A stretch of DNA of 64,000 nt from Microlunatus elymi (GCF_007362775.1 NZ_CP041692.1:3658001-3722000), one strand, 5' to 3'. Shown: positions 52,588 through 61,126, counted from the first letter of the stretch. The notes: a model not told the origin generated them from the sequence alone. Program-made: numbers and translations.

Positions 52588-52842
52588 ATGAGGACGACGG
52601 TGACGCTCGATCCGCGCTCGGAGCGGCTCATTCGGCGCGCGATGGAACGTGGCGGTCAGAGCTTCAAGACCGTGCTGAACGAAGCCATCCAACGAGGTCT
52701 CGAGGCGGGCGAGACCGAGGAGCCGTTCACCGTGCAGCCGCGCCCCATGGGGTTGCGCACCGGTATTGATCCTGGTCGCCTCAACTCTTTGGCCGACAAA
52801 TTGGAAACCGAAGCCTTCGTCGAGCAGAGCAGCCGCACGTGA
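52588..52842 (+). CDS. vapB: VapB-type antitoxin
   Basis: 84 aa. N-terminal ribbon-helix-helix-like DNA-binding part (MRTTVTLDPRSERLIRRAM, then KTVLNEAIQRGLEAG) and a C-terminal toxin-binding tail ending LNSLADKLETEAFVEQSSRT. The GTG of vapC overlaps its stop. A TTGACA box at 52555 lies upstream but no convincing -10. The ATG at 52579 is an alternative start. Confidence 0.85.
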   Translation: MRTTVTLDPRSERLIRRAMERGGQSFKTVLNEAIQRGLEAGETEEPFTVQPRPMGLRTGIDPGRLNSLADKLETEAFVEQSSRT

Positions 52843-53273
52843 TCATCCCCGATGCCAACCTGCTGTTGTACGCGTACGACCTGGAGTCGCCCTTTCACGA
52901 ATCGTCGAAACAGTGGTGGGAAAACACCTTGTCGGGCACGGACCGCGTCGGGCTGACCCATCCGGTGATTTTTGCGTTCCTGCGGATCGCGACCAGCTCT
53001 CGCGTCTACCGTGATCCGATGTCGGTGGCGGACGCGGCGAGCTCGATCCGGAGCTGGACATCGCGAAACGTGACCGAGATTCTGCGACCCGGCCCGGAGC
53101 ATCACGAAACGGTCGTCGAGCTTCTCATCGGTGCCGGCAGCAGCGGCGCAAACCTGGTGACCGATGCGCAGATCGCCGCTCTCGCGTTGGAGCACGGCGG
53201 TGTCGTCCATACGGCAGACACCGATTTCGGCCGGTTCCCCAAGCTGAGGACGGCGTACCCGCTGAAGCAATAA
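52839..53273 (+). CDS. vapC: VapC-type PIN-domain ribonuclease toxin
   Basis: 144 aa. PIN acidic residues: MIIPDANLLLYAYD (D5), the middle loop HPVIFAFLRIATSSRVY, and NLVTDAQIAALALEHGGVVHTADTDFGRF (Asp113 region and Asp near 127). The conserved Glu of many PIN toxins is replaced by Ala in the second loop, as in other actinobacterial VapC of this subtype. Cleaves RNA, often a tRNA or rRNA; the target here is unknown. GTG start overlaps vapB. Confidence 0.88.
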   Translation: MIIPDANLLLYAYDLESPFHESSKQWWENTLSGTDRVGLTHPVIFAFLRIATSSRVYRDPMSVADAASSIRSWTSRNVTEILRPGPEHHETVVELLIGAGSSGANLVTDAQIAALALEHGGVVHTADTDFGRFPKLRTAYPLKQ

Positions 53274-53293
53274 CCGTCGACCGACAGCAGGTT

Positions 53294-54124
53294 TCAGACG
53301 CGCTGGGCGAACGCGGAGGCGTAGAGGCAGACGGCGGCGGCGGTGCTGAGGTTCAGGCTCTCGGCGCGGCCGTAGATCGGTACGGCGACAGCCCGGTCGG
53401 CCAGCCCGAGTTGATCTTGGTCCAGCCCGTGCGCCTCGTTGCCCATCAGCCACACGGTGGGGCGAGCAAGCTCACCGGCGCGGGAGAGTTGATCAAGGTC
53501 GGCGTCTCCCCCGCCGGCCGCGGCCAGCACCTGGAGCCCACCGTCGCGGCACCGCGACAACGCGTCCGGCAGGTCCGCGTCGACCACGATCGGCAGGTGG
53601 AACAGGCTGCCGGTGGTCGCTCGTACGGTCTTGGGGTTGTAGAGATCGACCGAGGCGTGGGACAGGATCACCGCGTCCGCACCGGCCGCATCCGCACACC
53701 GGATCACCGTCCCGGCGTTGCCCGGGTCGCGGATCTCGGCGCAACAGACGATCAATCGCGACCCACCGGCCAGCGCCGATTCCAGCGGCACGTCCACCGT
53801 ACGACAAAGCGCCACGATCCCTTGCGGGGTTGACGAATCGGTGAGTGCAGCAAGATCGGCGTCGCTGACCCCGACGCCCGGCACCGACGGATCGACCGCA
53901 CCGTCGATCAGTTCCGGATGCCGAGCCGCGGCCCGATCCGTACACAAGATCAACTCCGCGGCACCGGCGACCAGCGCCTCCCGTACGGCCTGCGGACCCT
54001 CGGCCAGGAACCTGCCCCGAGCGAGCCGTTCCTTGCGCCGCAACAAACGCCGAGCCGACCGCAACTGCCCCTGCGATGCGGGTGGCAGTGCGGTCGGCTC
54101 GGCGTTGTTCGAAATGTTGTTCAA
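53294..54124 (-). CDS. TrmH/SpoU-family RNA 2'-O-ribose methyltransferase
   Basis: 276 aa. N-terminal substrate-binding part (LRSARRLLRRKERLARGRFLAEGPQAVREAL) and the trefoil-knot SPOUT domain: motif 1 RDPGNAGTVIRCADAAGADAVIL, motif 2 VWLMGNEAHGLD, motif 3 VPIYGRAESLNLSTAAAVCLYA. Modifies a ribose in rRNA or tRNA using S-adenosylmethionine. Its position next to rplT matches the mycobacterial Rv1644 (tsnR) place. Transcribed with the ribosomal genes. Confidence 0.92.
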   Translation of the reverse strand: MNNISNNAEPTALPPASQGQLRSARRLLRRKERLARGRFLAEGPQAVREALVAGAAELILCTDRAAARHPELIDGAVDPSVPGVGVSDADLAALTDSSTPQGIVALCRTVDVPLESALAGGSRLIVCCAEIRDPGNAGTVIRCADAAGADAVILSHASVDLYNPKTVRATTGSLFHLPIVVDADLPDALSRCRDGGLQVLAAAGGGDADLDQLSRAGELARPTVWLMGNEAHGLDQDQLGLADRAVAVPIYGRAESLNLSTAAAVCLYASAFAQRV

Positions 54125-54140
54125 GATCAGGACAACAGCA

Positions 54141-54512
54141 TCAGGCCGCGGCAGCGGTGTTGCTGTTCTCCTTGGCCACCTTGACCAGCGCGGCGAACGC
54201 GGCCTGATCGGTGACGGCCAGATCGGCCAGGATCTTGCGGTCGACCTCGACGCCGGCGGTACGCAAACCGGCGATGAAGCGGTTGTAGGTCATCCCCTCG
54301 GCGCGGACGGCAGCGTTGATCCGCTGGATCCACAGCTTGCGGAATTCACCCTTCCGGGCGCGACGATCCCGGTAGGAGTAGGTGAAGGAGTGGGTGACCT
54401 GCTCCTTGGCCTTGCGGTACAGCCGGGAGCGCTGACCCCGGTAGCCGGAGGCCTGTTCGAGGACCTCGCGACGCTTCTTGTGCGCGTTGACGGAACGCTT
54501 CACGCGTGCCAT
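54141..54512 (-). CDS. rplT: 50S ribosomal protein L20
   Basis: 123 aa. [26 protein letters not shown] is the standard start, with [25 protein letters not shown] and [29 protein letters not shown] gives the ribosome site. L20 in other bacteria represses the infC-rpmI-rplT mRNA. Confidence 0.98.
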   Translation of the reverse strand: MARVKRSVNAHKKRREVLEQASGYRGQRSRLYRKAKEQVTHSFTYSYRDRRARKGEFRKLWIQRINAAVRAEGMTYNRFIAGLRTAGVEVDRKILADLAVTDQAAFAALVKVAKENSNTAAAA

Positions 54513-54601
54513 GACATTTCTCCTTTTGGTTCTAGCTCAGGGGTACTGCTGGAGGGTCCGGGTGCAGCGATCCGACCGAGCGCTTCCACCCGTGGCACGC
54601 C

Positions 54602-54796
54602 CTACTTGCGGAGCAGCTTCTTGATCTTCTTGGCATCGCCGCCCTCGAGGGTGCCGAAGGCGTCCACGCGGCGCAGCCGCTTGCTGGGCTTGTGCTCGTT
54701 CAGGTGGGTCTTGCCCGCCTTGCGGTGCACGACCTTGCCCGAGCCCGTCGTCCGGAAGCGCTTCTTCGCACCGGAGTGCGTCTTCATCTTCGGCAT
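54602..54796 (-). CDS. rpmI: 50S ribosomal protein L35
   Basis: 64 aa: MPKMKTHSGAKKRFRTTGSG, then HLNEHKPSKRLRR and a basic tail KKIKKLLRK. Ribosome site AAGGAGCGGC upstream of the ATG at 54796; the longer frame is not used. Middle gene of infC-rpmI-rplT. The gap to infC contains a degenerate copy (54830-54848) of the dispersed TGTCGAA repeat. Confidence 0.97.
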   Translation of the reverse strand: MPKMKTHSGAKKRFRTTGSGKVVHRKAGKTHLNEHKPSKRLRRVDAFGTLEGGDAKKIKKLLRK

Positions 54797-55015
54797 GGCG
54801 ATGCCGCTCCTTACCTCATCGGACCTTCCGGCCCTGAACCTGTCGAACTCACCCGCCCCGCCCGGGGCGAAGTTCGTTCCTCTTCTTCGCTCTCGCGTTC
54901 TCGTTGAGTCGGGTCGGCCGCCTCGACGTCGCTGTTCGAGGCGCAACCCTGCACCGGCGCTGACGGCTGACTCAGGTCCTCAGCGTTGTGTTGTTGAACC
55001 GTGCTGGCTGGAAGC

Positions 55016-55663
55016 TCAGATCTGGTCGGGGTCGAACCCGGCCAGCGTCTCCTTCTTCCGAGTGGTCGGTTTGACCCGCTCCTCCTCGGCCAATTCGTCG
55101 GTCGCGGCGCCGGACTTGGCGGCCGGACCACGCTCGGCCTTCAGGGCGGACCGGTTCTTGTGCGGCCCGAGCACCATCAGCATGTTGCGGCCGTCCTGTT
55201 TCGGCGAGGACTCGATGAAACCGAATTCCTCGACGTCGGTGGCCAACCGCTGCAGCAGGTTGTAGCCCAGCTCCGGACGGGACTGCTCCCGGCCCCGGAA
55301 CATGATGGTGATCTTGACCTTGTCGCCTTCCTTCAGGAACCGGACCACGTGACCCTTCTTGGTCTCGTAGTCGTGCGCGTCGATCTTGGGACGAAGCTTC
55401 ATCTCCTTGATCACCGTGTTGGTCTGGTTCCGCCGGGACTCACGGGCCTTCTGCGCGTTCTCGTACTTGAACTTGCCGTAGTCCATGAGTTTGGCGACCG
55501 GCGGCCGCGCCATCGGCGCGACCTCGACCAGATCGAGTTCGGCTTCGCGGGCCAGCCGCAGCGCGTCCTCGATCCGGACAATCCCGACCTGCTCGCCGGC
55601 AGGTCCTACCAGGCGAACTTCGGGGATGCGAATGCGTTCATTGATTCGCGGTTCGGTGCTGAT
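55016..55663 (-). CDS. infC: Translation initiation factor IF-3, AUC start
   Basis: 215 aa. N-domain [25 protein letters not shown], linker [22 protein letters not shown]-domain [22 protein letters not shown]. The C-terminal 35 residues are an actinobacterial charged extension ([14 protein letters not shown]). The start assigned is ATC at 55663 because GGAGGAGCA directly precedes it and homology begins there; no ATG or GTG fits. Rare AUU/AUC starts in infC are the classic device by which IF-3 represses its own translation. Confidence 0.92.
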   Translation of the reverse strand: MSTEPRINERIRIPEVRLVGPAGEQVGIVRIEDALRLAREAELDLVEVAPMARPPVAKLMDYGKFKYENAQKARESRRNQTNTVIKEMKLRPKIDAHDYETKKGHVVRFLKEGDKVKITIMFRGREQSRPELGYNLLQRLATDVEEFGFIESSPKQDGRNMLMVLGPHKNRSALKAERGPAAKSGAATDELAEEERVKPTTRKKETLAGFDPDQI

Positions 55664-55804
55664 TGCTCCTCCAGAATGTCGAATGACAGATGTCGGTTCG
55701 TTCGGTGCCGACCGATCCCGTGCCCGCAGCGAAAGGGCCCGAACATGACGAAAGGGCCCACGCATGCGCGAAGACCCTTTGGCGACAGACAACGCATCAT
55801 CGAT

Positions 55805-55823
55805 GCTGACTCGACGAGTCAGC
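55805..55823 (-). promoter_or_regulatory. Perfect hairpin in the infC leader
   Basis: GCTGACTCG at 55805-55813, one base, CGAGTCAGC at 55815-55823. It is about 140 bp upstream of infC, in a 299-bp gap to the sseB-like gene. A duplicated GGGCCCTTTCG (minus strand) lies between hairpin and gene. It may be part of the infC leader structure or an attenuator. No poly-U follows. Confidence 0.5.
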
Positions 55824-55962
55824 TTTGCTGAACCGTTGTCCGGACCAACCCGCCAACTGTCGAAACCGACGCCGTACGGGTGGGAGATCGGGTCTCCGCT
55901 TGCGGATTCGATGACGGATCACCGAATCGGTCGCAGCGAGTGTAACACCGATCGCTTGGTCT

Positions 55963-56472
55963 TCATTCCTCCGCAATCGCCCAGCCGAACTGGCCCCCGC
56001 CGACCTCGACCAGCCGGTGACGGGCGGCCAGTTGGTCCAGGATCTCGCCGTCCAGCGCCAATGGGTGCGGTCCGTCGACGTCGACCAGCAACGCCGCCGC
56101 CCCTTCCTGTTTGGCCGAGGCGGCCGCGACATCCAGGGTGACCGGCACCGGCCGGGCCTCGGCGTTCCAAGCGGTGAGCGAGTCCATGCCGGTGAATCCG
56201 ACCATCGCGCGCGTGCCGTCGGCGGCCTGCAACAGCACCACCGCCATCTCGGCCTCCTTGTCGGTCGCCAGCCCGGCGACCGTCTCTCCTTGTACGGCGG
56301 TGGTCGCCACGACCGGCACCAGCAGCCGTACGGTGCACAGTTCGACGATCGCTCGGAGATAGTCGGTCAGCTCACCGGACGACGCGGCCGCCAGCCGGGC
56401 CCGGGCTCGGGGATCGGCCTGACCGTCGTCGCCGGGAAACGGTGTGTCGGCCAGGGTTCGCTGATGGGTCAT
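55963..56472 (-). CDS. SseB-like (DUF/SseB domain) protein
   Basis: 169 aa. The SseB fold shows as LRAIVELCTVRLLVPVVATT (residues ~39-58), MAVVLLQAADGTRAMVGFTGMDSLTAWNAEARPVPVT and ALLVDVDGPHPLALDGEILDQLAA. The family has no settled biochemical role in actinobacteria; one- or two-domain versions neighbour infC in several of them. Start ATG, transcribed towards infC. Confidence 0.82.
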   Translation of the reverse strand: MTHQRTLADTPFPGDDGQADPRARARLAAASSGELTDYLRAIVELCTVRLLVPVVATTAVQGETVAGLATDKEAEMAVVLLQAADGTRAMVGFTGMDSLTAWNAEARPVPVTLDVAAASAKQEGAAALLVDVDGPHPLALDGEILDQLAARHRLVEVGGGQFGWAIAEE

Positions 56473-56624
56473 CGCCGGCCACCCTATGTGATGCCCTGCA
56501 CGGTGCCGGCACGGTGGTATGGCGGCGTCCGACGAGGGTCGTACGCGCCCGGCGCAGCTTTGAGGGCCACCTCGGGGCTGTCACTGATCGGCCTCCGCTT
56601 TGTCCCTGTGGCAGCCTGGACCCC

Positions 56625-57092
56625 ATGCCTCAAGCTGACACCGTGCTCCTGCCGATCTGTGTGGCCATTGCCCTGATCGGTGTGATTCTGGCCGGCCTCG
56701 CCTGGCGGCGTGGCAACAAGGGCAGGGTGCTGCAGGCAGCCGCCCTGGTCATCATTCCGTTCGGCCTCTACCTGACCGGATTCCTCCGGGTGATCTGGGA
56801 CTTCGTCGTCGAGATCGTGCGCTGGGCGTTCCGACTGGTGTTCTCACCGACGCTCTGGATCGGGTTCGCGCTGATCGCCTTCTGTGTCGCCCTGTTCGTG
56901 GTGGGCCTGGTGATCAGTCGGCTTTCCGGTGACACCAAGGCCAAGCGGAACGATCGCGGGCCGAAGAAGTCGGTGAAGCCCGCAGGCTCCGGCGGCAAGG
57001 CGGTGACCACCGCCCGCAGCAATCCGGCCGCCGACGAGGATCCCGAGATGGCGGAGATCGAGGCGTTGCTCAAGTCCCGCGGCATCGACTGA
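56625..57092 (+). CDS. Small membrane protein of unknown function
   Basis: 155 aa with three to four helices: VLLPICVAIALIGVILAGLAW (residues 7-27), VLQAAALVIIPFGLYLTGFL, and LWIGFALIAFCVALFVVGLVI, then a basic tail (KAKRNDRGPKKSVKPAG) and a short acidic end MAEIEALLKSRGID. The frame chosen fits hydrophobicity and codon use. Convergent with the PH-domain gene, with which it is almost contiguous. No family recognised. Confidence 0.75.
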   Translation: MPQADTVLLPICVAIALIGVILAGLAWRRGNKGRVLQAAALVIIPFGLYLTGFLRVIWDFVVEIVRWAFRLVFSPTLWIGFALIAFCVALFVVGLVISRLSGDTKAKRNDRGPKKSVKPAGSGGKAVTTARSNPAADEDPEMAEIEALLKSRGID

Positions 57093-57093
57093 T

Positions 57094-57528
57094 TCAGGAA
57101 GGGCTCTGGGCTCGGGCGTGCAGTTCACGTAACGCGGTCACCGCGCGCACCGATCGGTCACCGTCGGTGCGCTGGATGCCCAGCACCAGCTGACGATGCG
57201 GATCGTCGGGGTCTCCGACCAGCAGCGTCGGCCACGGATCGCCCTGCCGGTAGATCACCGCATGCACCTGACGCCAGGCCAGTCGATGGGTACGGATCCC
57301 GTTCCGCACGGTGACGACCTCGGCGTCGGCGCGGACCACACTCAGGGCGACCATCGCGATCACCGCGATGATCGCGGCCAGGAACACCAGCAGGGTGAGG
57401 ATCTGGAACACGGTGAACTGGTCGCGCAGGTGCTGCGGCAGCGCGAACCAGCCCAGCACGGCGACGGCCAGCAGCGCGGCAGCGAAGGCGCCGCCGACGA
57501 TCCGCAGTTTGCGCGGGTAGCAGACCAT
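57094..57528 (-). CDS. PH-domain (bPH2-type) membrane protein
   Basis: 144 aa. Two membrane helices (AFAAALLAVAVLGWFAL; ILTLLVFLAAIIAVIAMVALSVV) followed by a small PH-like domain: VVTVRNGIRTHRLAWRQVHAVIYRQGDPWPTLLV. A similar gene lies beside hisG in mycobacteria (the Rv2120c/Rv2119 area). Probably an envelope protein of unknown role. 16 bp downstream of hisG in the same direction. Confidence 0.82.
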   Translation of the reverse strand: MVCYPRKLRIVGGAFAAALLAVAVLGWFALPQHLRDQFTVFQILTLLVFLAAIIAVIAMVALSVVRADAEVVTVRNGIRTHRLAWRQVHAVIYRQGDPWPTLLVGDPDDPHRQLVLGIQRTDGDRSVRAVTALRELHARAQSPS

Positions 57529-57544
57529 GATCGACTTCGCCGGC

Positions 57545-58408
57545 TCAGAGCCTGCTGGCGGCGATGTCGGTGACCAGGATGGCCCGGGCGCCCGCCTCCC
57601 ACAGATCGTCCATCACCTGCTGGGCCTGCTTGCGCCGGACCATCGCGCGGACCGCGAACCAGCCCTGGCGAGCCAGCGGCGAGACCGTCGGAGCCTCGAA
57701 GCCCGGGGTCAGTTCGCAGGCCTGGTCGAGATGATCTTGGTCGACGTCGTAGTCCATCATCACGTACGTCCGGGCGATCAGCACGCCGTTCAGGCGTCGT
57801 ACGAGGTTGTCGAAGCCATCGGGCACGTTCCGGCCGGCGGGCTTGATCAAGATCGCCTCGGAGGTCAGGATCGGATCGCCGAACACCTCCAGCCCGGCCT
57901 GCCGCAACGTGGTCCCCGTGGAGACCACGTCGGCGATCACGTCCGCGACGCCGAGCCGGATGGCGACCTCGACCGCACCGTCCAGATGGATCAGCCGCGG
58001 TTTGATCCCGCGCGCGGCCAGGTGCCCCTCGACCAGACCCGGATAGGACGTGGCCAGCCGAACGCCGTCGAGCTGATCCTCGGTCAGGCCACTGCCGGCC
58101 GGGGCCGCGAACCGGAACCGGCTGCGGGCGAATCCGAGCCCGAGCACCTCGTCGGCCGCCGCCCCGGACTCGATCAGCATATCGCGGCCGGTGATGCCGG
58201 CGTCCACGGTGCCCTCGCCGACGTAGGTGGCGATGTCGTTGGGCCGCAGGTAGAAGAACTCGAAGCAGTTCTGGTCGTCGAGATGGACCAACTGCTTGGA
58301 GTCCGAACGCTGGCTGTAGCCGGCTTCACGCAGGATGCCGGCGGCACCTTCGGACAGGGAGCCCTTGTTGGGCACGGCGATCCGCAGCAGCGGGCGGTCG
58401 GAGGTCAC
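57545..58408 (-). CDS. hisG: ATP phosphoribosyltransferase (long form HisG)
   Basis: First step of histidine synthesis: ATP + PRPP to phosphoribosyl-ATP. 287 aa, the hexameric long form with a C-terminal ACT-like histidine-sensing domain (~210-287). Catalytic part: LRIAVPNKGSLSEGAAGIL at the start, and the PRPP loop ADVIADVVSTGTTLRQAGLEV (residues ~155-175). Follows hisE by 46 bp, consistent with one transcript that begins at the FMN riboswitch. Confidence 0.97.
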   Translation of the reverse strand: MTSDRPLLRIAVPNKGSLSEGAAGILREAGYSQRSDSKQLVHLDDQNCFEFFYLRPNDIATYVGEGTVDAGITGRDMLIESGAAADEVLGLGFARSRFRFAAPAGSGLTEDQLDGVRLATSYPGLVEGHLAARGIKPRLIHLDGAVEVAIRLGVADVIADVVSTGTTLRQAGLEVFGDPILTSEAILIKPAGRNVPDGFDNLVRRLNGVLIARTYVMMDYDVDQDHLDQACELTPGFEAPTVSPLARQGWFAVRAMVRRKQAQQVMDDLWEAGARAILVTDIAASRL

Positions 58409-58454
58409 GAGTGAATCCTTTGAGCTGGTGGCAACGGGGCGGGGCCGATCGGGT

Positions 58455-58727
58455 CTACAGGTGTCGGTAGACGTCGGTCAGGTCCAGGTCCAGCGCCAGC
58501 ATCATCACCTGCAGATGGTAGAGCAGCTGACTGATCTCCTCGGCCGCCGCCGCCTTGGGTTCGTGCTCGGCCGCCATCCACACCTCGGCGGCCTCCTCGA
58601 CGATCTTCTTGCCGATCTCGTGCACCCCGGCGTCCAGCCGGGCCACGGTGCCCGAGCCGGGCTCACGCAGCCGAGCCTTCTCGGACAGCTCGGCGAACAG
58701 GTCGTCGAAGGTCTTGGTCGTCGTCAC
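58455..58727 (-). CDS. hisE: Phosphoribosyl-ATP pyrophosphatase
   Basis: Second step of histidine synthesis. 90 aa, alpha-helical MazG-like fold. [37 protein letters not shown] (the ExxE metal site), and [21 protein letters not shown] are diagnostic. The ATG overlaps the stop of the upstream transporter gene (ATGA), so it is translated with it. Confidence 0.97.
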   Translation of the reverse strand: MTTTKTFDDLFAELSEKARLREPGSGTVARLDAGVHEIGKKIVEEAAEVWMAAEHEPKAAAAEEISQLLYHLQVMMLALDLDLTDVYRHL

Positions 58728-59446
58728 GCCGACAGCGTAGTGCCGGCCGACTTGCGGTCCTCAACGCCTGCCGGTGGCTGGGACGACGGAGGCTGCTGCT
58801 GGCGCTGGATCTTCCACCAGGACACGAAACCGGCGACCACCACGGCCGCGTAGACGATGTACATGATCGCCGACGGATAGAGCTGGGCCTTGAACAACAG
58901 CGGTACGCCCACCGCGTCGACCGCGATCCAGATCAGCCAGAACTCCGTCCAGCCGCGAGCCATCCCGTACGTGGCCAGGATCGAGCCGGTCAGGATCCAG
59001 GCGTCACTGGCCGGACCCCACGAATTCAGCGCCTTCAGGGCGAAGTAGAAGATCACCCACAGCACCACCGCACCGATGATCAACTGCAGGCGTTCCCATC
59101 TGCTGGCCCAGCGGGGCTGCACGGCCACGCCCTCGCCGCCGTGTGCGTGCCGGAACCGATACCACTTCACCCAGCCGTAGACGCTGACGATCAGGAAGAA
59201 CACCTGGCGTCCGGCCTGCCCCCACAGGTTCAGGTCCTGCGGGGTGTTGAAGGTGGCGCCGAGGAAGACGGTGAACAGGATGATGTTGCCGACGATGCCG
59301 ATCGGCCACGCGGCGACCTTGCGATACATGCCGAGCAGCGCGCTGGCCACGCCGAAGCCGTTGCCGATGATCTCCCGCCACAGGATGCCCGGGCCGATGT
59401 TGATCTTGGCATTCACCAACTGCGTCAGCAGTTCGGAGAGGTTCAC
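58724..59446 (-). CDS. ribM: PnuC-family riboflavin transporter (RibM/PnuX)
   Basis: 240 aa, seven helices. PnuC pattern: [32 protein letters not shown] (residues ~23-54), WVKWYRF (after helix 3), [25 protein letters not shown] and [18 protein letters not shown]. PnuC itself carries nicotinamide riboside. The FMN riboswitch in its leader instead points to the riboflavin subgroup known as RibM/PnuX. GTG start at 59446 behind GGAAGGAAGC. Drives hisE and hisG by coupling and read-through. No NAD-linked gene is nearby. Confidence 0.88.
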   Translation of the reverse strand: MNLSELLTQLVNAKINIGPGILWREIIGNGFGVASALLGMYRKVAAWPIGIVGNIILFTVFLGATFNTPQDLNLWGQAGRQVFFLIVSVYGWVKWYRFRHAHGGEGVAVQPRWASRWERLQLIIGAVVLWVIFYFALKALNSWGPASDAWILTGSILATYGMARGWTEFWLIWIAVDAVGVPLLFKAQLYPSAIMYIVYAAVVVAGFVSWWKIQRQQQPPSSQPPAGVEDRKSAGTTLSA

Positions 59447-59460
59447 GTCCGCTTCCTTCC

Positions 59461-59480
59461 GGTCCGCTCGCACGCGGACC
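59461..59480 (-). promoter_or_regulatory. Hairpin next to the ribM ribosome-binding site
   Basis: On the minus strand GGTCCGC, a six-base loop and GCGGACC, ending one base before the Shine-Dalgarno GGAAGGAAG (59460-59452). Two more hairpins lie between it and the FMN aptamer. Probably part of the riboswitch expression platform acting on translation start. Confidence 0.55.
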
Positions 59481-59542
59481 GGGGTACGAGGTCGGCTCGT
59501 ACGCGGTCCGTGGCGCCCGGCGGCGCCACGACGTACGGCAGA

Positions 59543-59676
59543 CCCGCGGTTCCTCCCATCCGGACTTTCACCGTCGGTCGTGGAATTTCACCACATCAAC
59601 CGAACCCGATCGCTCGATCGGATCCGGGTCGCGGACTGTCACCGCCGGTTCGGAATTACACCGACCCCGGAACCAC
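59543..59676 (-). ncRNA. FMN riboswitch (RFN element)
   Basis: Read on the minus strand, the conserved RFN blocks appear in order: GGGGTCGGTGTAATTCC, GAACCGGCGGTGACAGTCCG, a variable hairpin (GATCGAGCGATC), GGTGAAATTCC, GACCGACGGTGAAAGTCCGG and ATGGGAGGAACCGCGG. This is a complete FMN aptamer. It lies 97 nt upstream of the ribM GTG. High FMN should turn ribM, and probably hisE-hisG, down. Confidence 0.96.
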
Positions 59677-59759
59677 GCGCGAGTCACAAACTCGTCGCCT
59701 CATTGTGCACCAACGGCGCACACACTCCACCAACCGTCTCGCCCGCGCCCCTATTCCCA

Positions 59760-59813
59760 CCGACTTGTCAGTCGCCGGTTTGGCTATAGCAACACCAGCG
59801 ACTGACAAGTCGG
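59760..59813. repeat. Intergenic dyad repeat, copy C (after mshC)
   Basis: Perfect 15-bp arms CCGACTTGTCAGTCG (59760-59774) and CGACTGACAAGTCGG (59799-59813), with GGCTATAGCAAC in the loop. The right arm ends at the base before the mshC stop codon, and the left arm is 84 bp upstream of the riboswitch. Best preserved of three copies; probable terminator of mshC. Confidence 0.85.
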
Positions 59814-61067
59814 CTAGAGGCGGATGCCGAGGAGCGCGTCTACGGCCTCGGCGACCTGGGCGGGGGCGTCGGCATCGTCGCCGTCGATGGCCAGCGAGGC
59901 GCCGGCCCAGGCGTCGACGGCGGCGACCGCGGTGGGTGCGTCGAGGTCGTGGTTGAGGGCGGCCCGGAGCTGGCCGATCACTCCGGCGGCGGACAGACCG
60001 GCCTCCAGACGTACGGCTTGGCGCCACGTGTCCAACCGCTGCTCGGCGGACTTGAGCAACTCGTCGGTCCAGGACCAGTCATCGCGATAGCGGTTGACCA
60101 GCAGCGCCAGCCGGATCGCCATCGGGTCGACGCCGGACTCCCGCAGGGTTGAGACCAGCACCAGATTTCCCTTGGACTTCGACATCTTCTCGCCGTCCAG
60201 CCCGACCATGCCGGCGTGCACGTACGCCCGGGCGAACGGCTTGCCGGAGGCCACCCGGGCCTCGGCCGCACACATCTGGTGATGCGGGAAGATCAGGTCG
60301 CTACCGCCGCCCTGCACGTCGAAATCGGTGCCCAGATACTCCAGCGCGATCGCGGTGCACTCGATGTGCCAACCCGGCCGGCCGCGGCCGAACGGGCTGT
60401 CCCAGGCGGGTTCGCCGGGCCGGGCCTGCCGCCAGACCAGGCAGTCCAGCGGGTCCTCCTTGCCGGGCCGATCGGGGTCGCCACCGCGTTCGGCGAACAG
60501 CGGCATCAGCTGATCGCCGAGCAACCGGGCCAGCTCGCCGAAGTCCTGATCGCTGGCCCGGCGGAAGTAGAGGTCGGGGTATTCCGGATCGTCGAGGGCG
60601 TAGATCGCGTCGTGCTGCTGCAACTCCTCGATCAGGTCGATCACCAGTCCGATCGACTCGACGGCGCCCTGGTAGCGATCCGGCGGGATCACGTTCAGCG
60701 CCTCCATGTCGTCGCGGAACAGCTGGATCTCACGGGAAGCCAGCTCGGTCCAGTCCTCGCCGGTCGCCTCGGCGCGCTCCAGCAGCGGATCGTCCACGTC
60801 GGTGATGTTCTGGACGTAGCGAACGTCCAGGCCGTTGTCCCGCCAGATCCGATTCAGCAGGTCGAAGGTGACGTAGGTGTTGGCGTGGCCCATGTGGGTT
60901 GCGTCGTACGGGGTGATGCCGCAGACGTACATCCGAGCGGTGCCGTGCTTGGGACCGAGGTCGACGACGGCCTGAGCCACGGAGTCGAAGATCCGCACCT
61001 CGGTGCCGGAATCGGCGGCTTCGGCGGCCGATAGACGGGGAACCGACGGGGCTTTCCAGGCCTGCAT
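59814..61067 (-). CDS. mshC: Cysteine:1-D-myo-inosityl 2-amino-2-deoxy-alpha-D-glucopyranoside ligase
   Basis: ATP-dependent ligation of cysteine to GlcN-inositol, third enzyme of mycothiol synthesis. 417 aa from the ATG at 61067 ([10 protein letters not shown]), the usual MshC start; the long upstream frame is ignored. CysRS-like core: [17 protein letters not shown] (zinc cysteine and the HIGH-like HMGH), [15 protein letters not shown] with the second zinc cysteine, and EKMSKSKGN. It lacks the CysRS anticodon domain. Presence implies a mycothiol-using actinobacterium. Confidence 0.96.
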   Translation of the reverse strand: MQAWKAPSVPRLSAAEAADSGTEVRIFDSVAQAVVDLGPKHGTARMYVCGITPYDATHMGHANTYVTFDLLNRIWRDNGLDVRYVQNITDVDDPLLERAEATGEDWTELASREIQLFRDDMEALNVIPPDRYQGAVESIGLVIDLIEELQQHDAIYALDDPEYPDLYFRRASDQDFGELARLLGDQLMPLFAERGGDPDRPGKEDPLDCLVWRQARPGEPAWDSPFGRGRPGWHIECTAIALEYLGTDFDVQGGGSDLIFPHHQMCAAEARVASGKPFARAYVHAGMVGLDGEKMSKSKGNLVLVSTLRESGVDPMAIRLALLVNRYRDDWSWTDELLKSAEQRLDTWRQAVRLEAGLSAAGVIGQLRAALNHDLDAPTAVAAVDAWAGASLAIDGDDADAPAQVAEAVDALLGIRL

Positions 61068-61126
61068 GATCGCAACCCTACCGACCTCGTACGGCGTGGC
61101 TCGCGGCCGGTCCGGGCTGCGAAATC

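Noticed and set aside
55664-55792. Upstream ATG for infC at 55792
   Set aside because: Would add 43 residues with no similarity and no ribosome site, while GGAGGA sits right before ATC 55663.
58724-59446. Nicotinamide riboside transporter PnuC assignment
   Set aside because: The FMN riboswitch in the leader favours the riboflavin subgroup; NAD salvage genes are absent nearby.
59543-59676. Thiamine or cobalamin riboswitch
   Set aside because: All six conserved blocks match the FMN (RFN) element; no TPP or B12 box is present.
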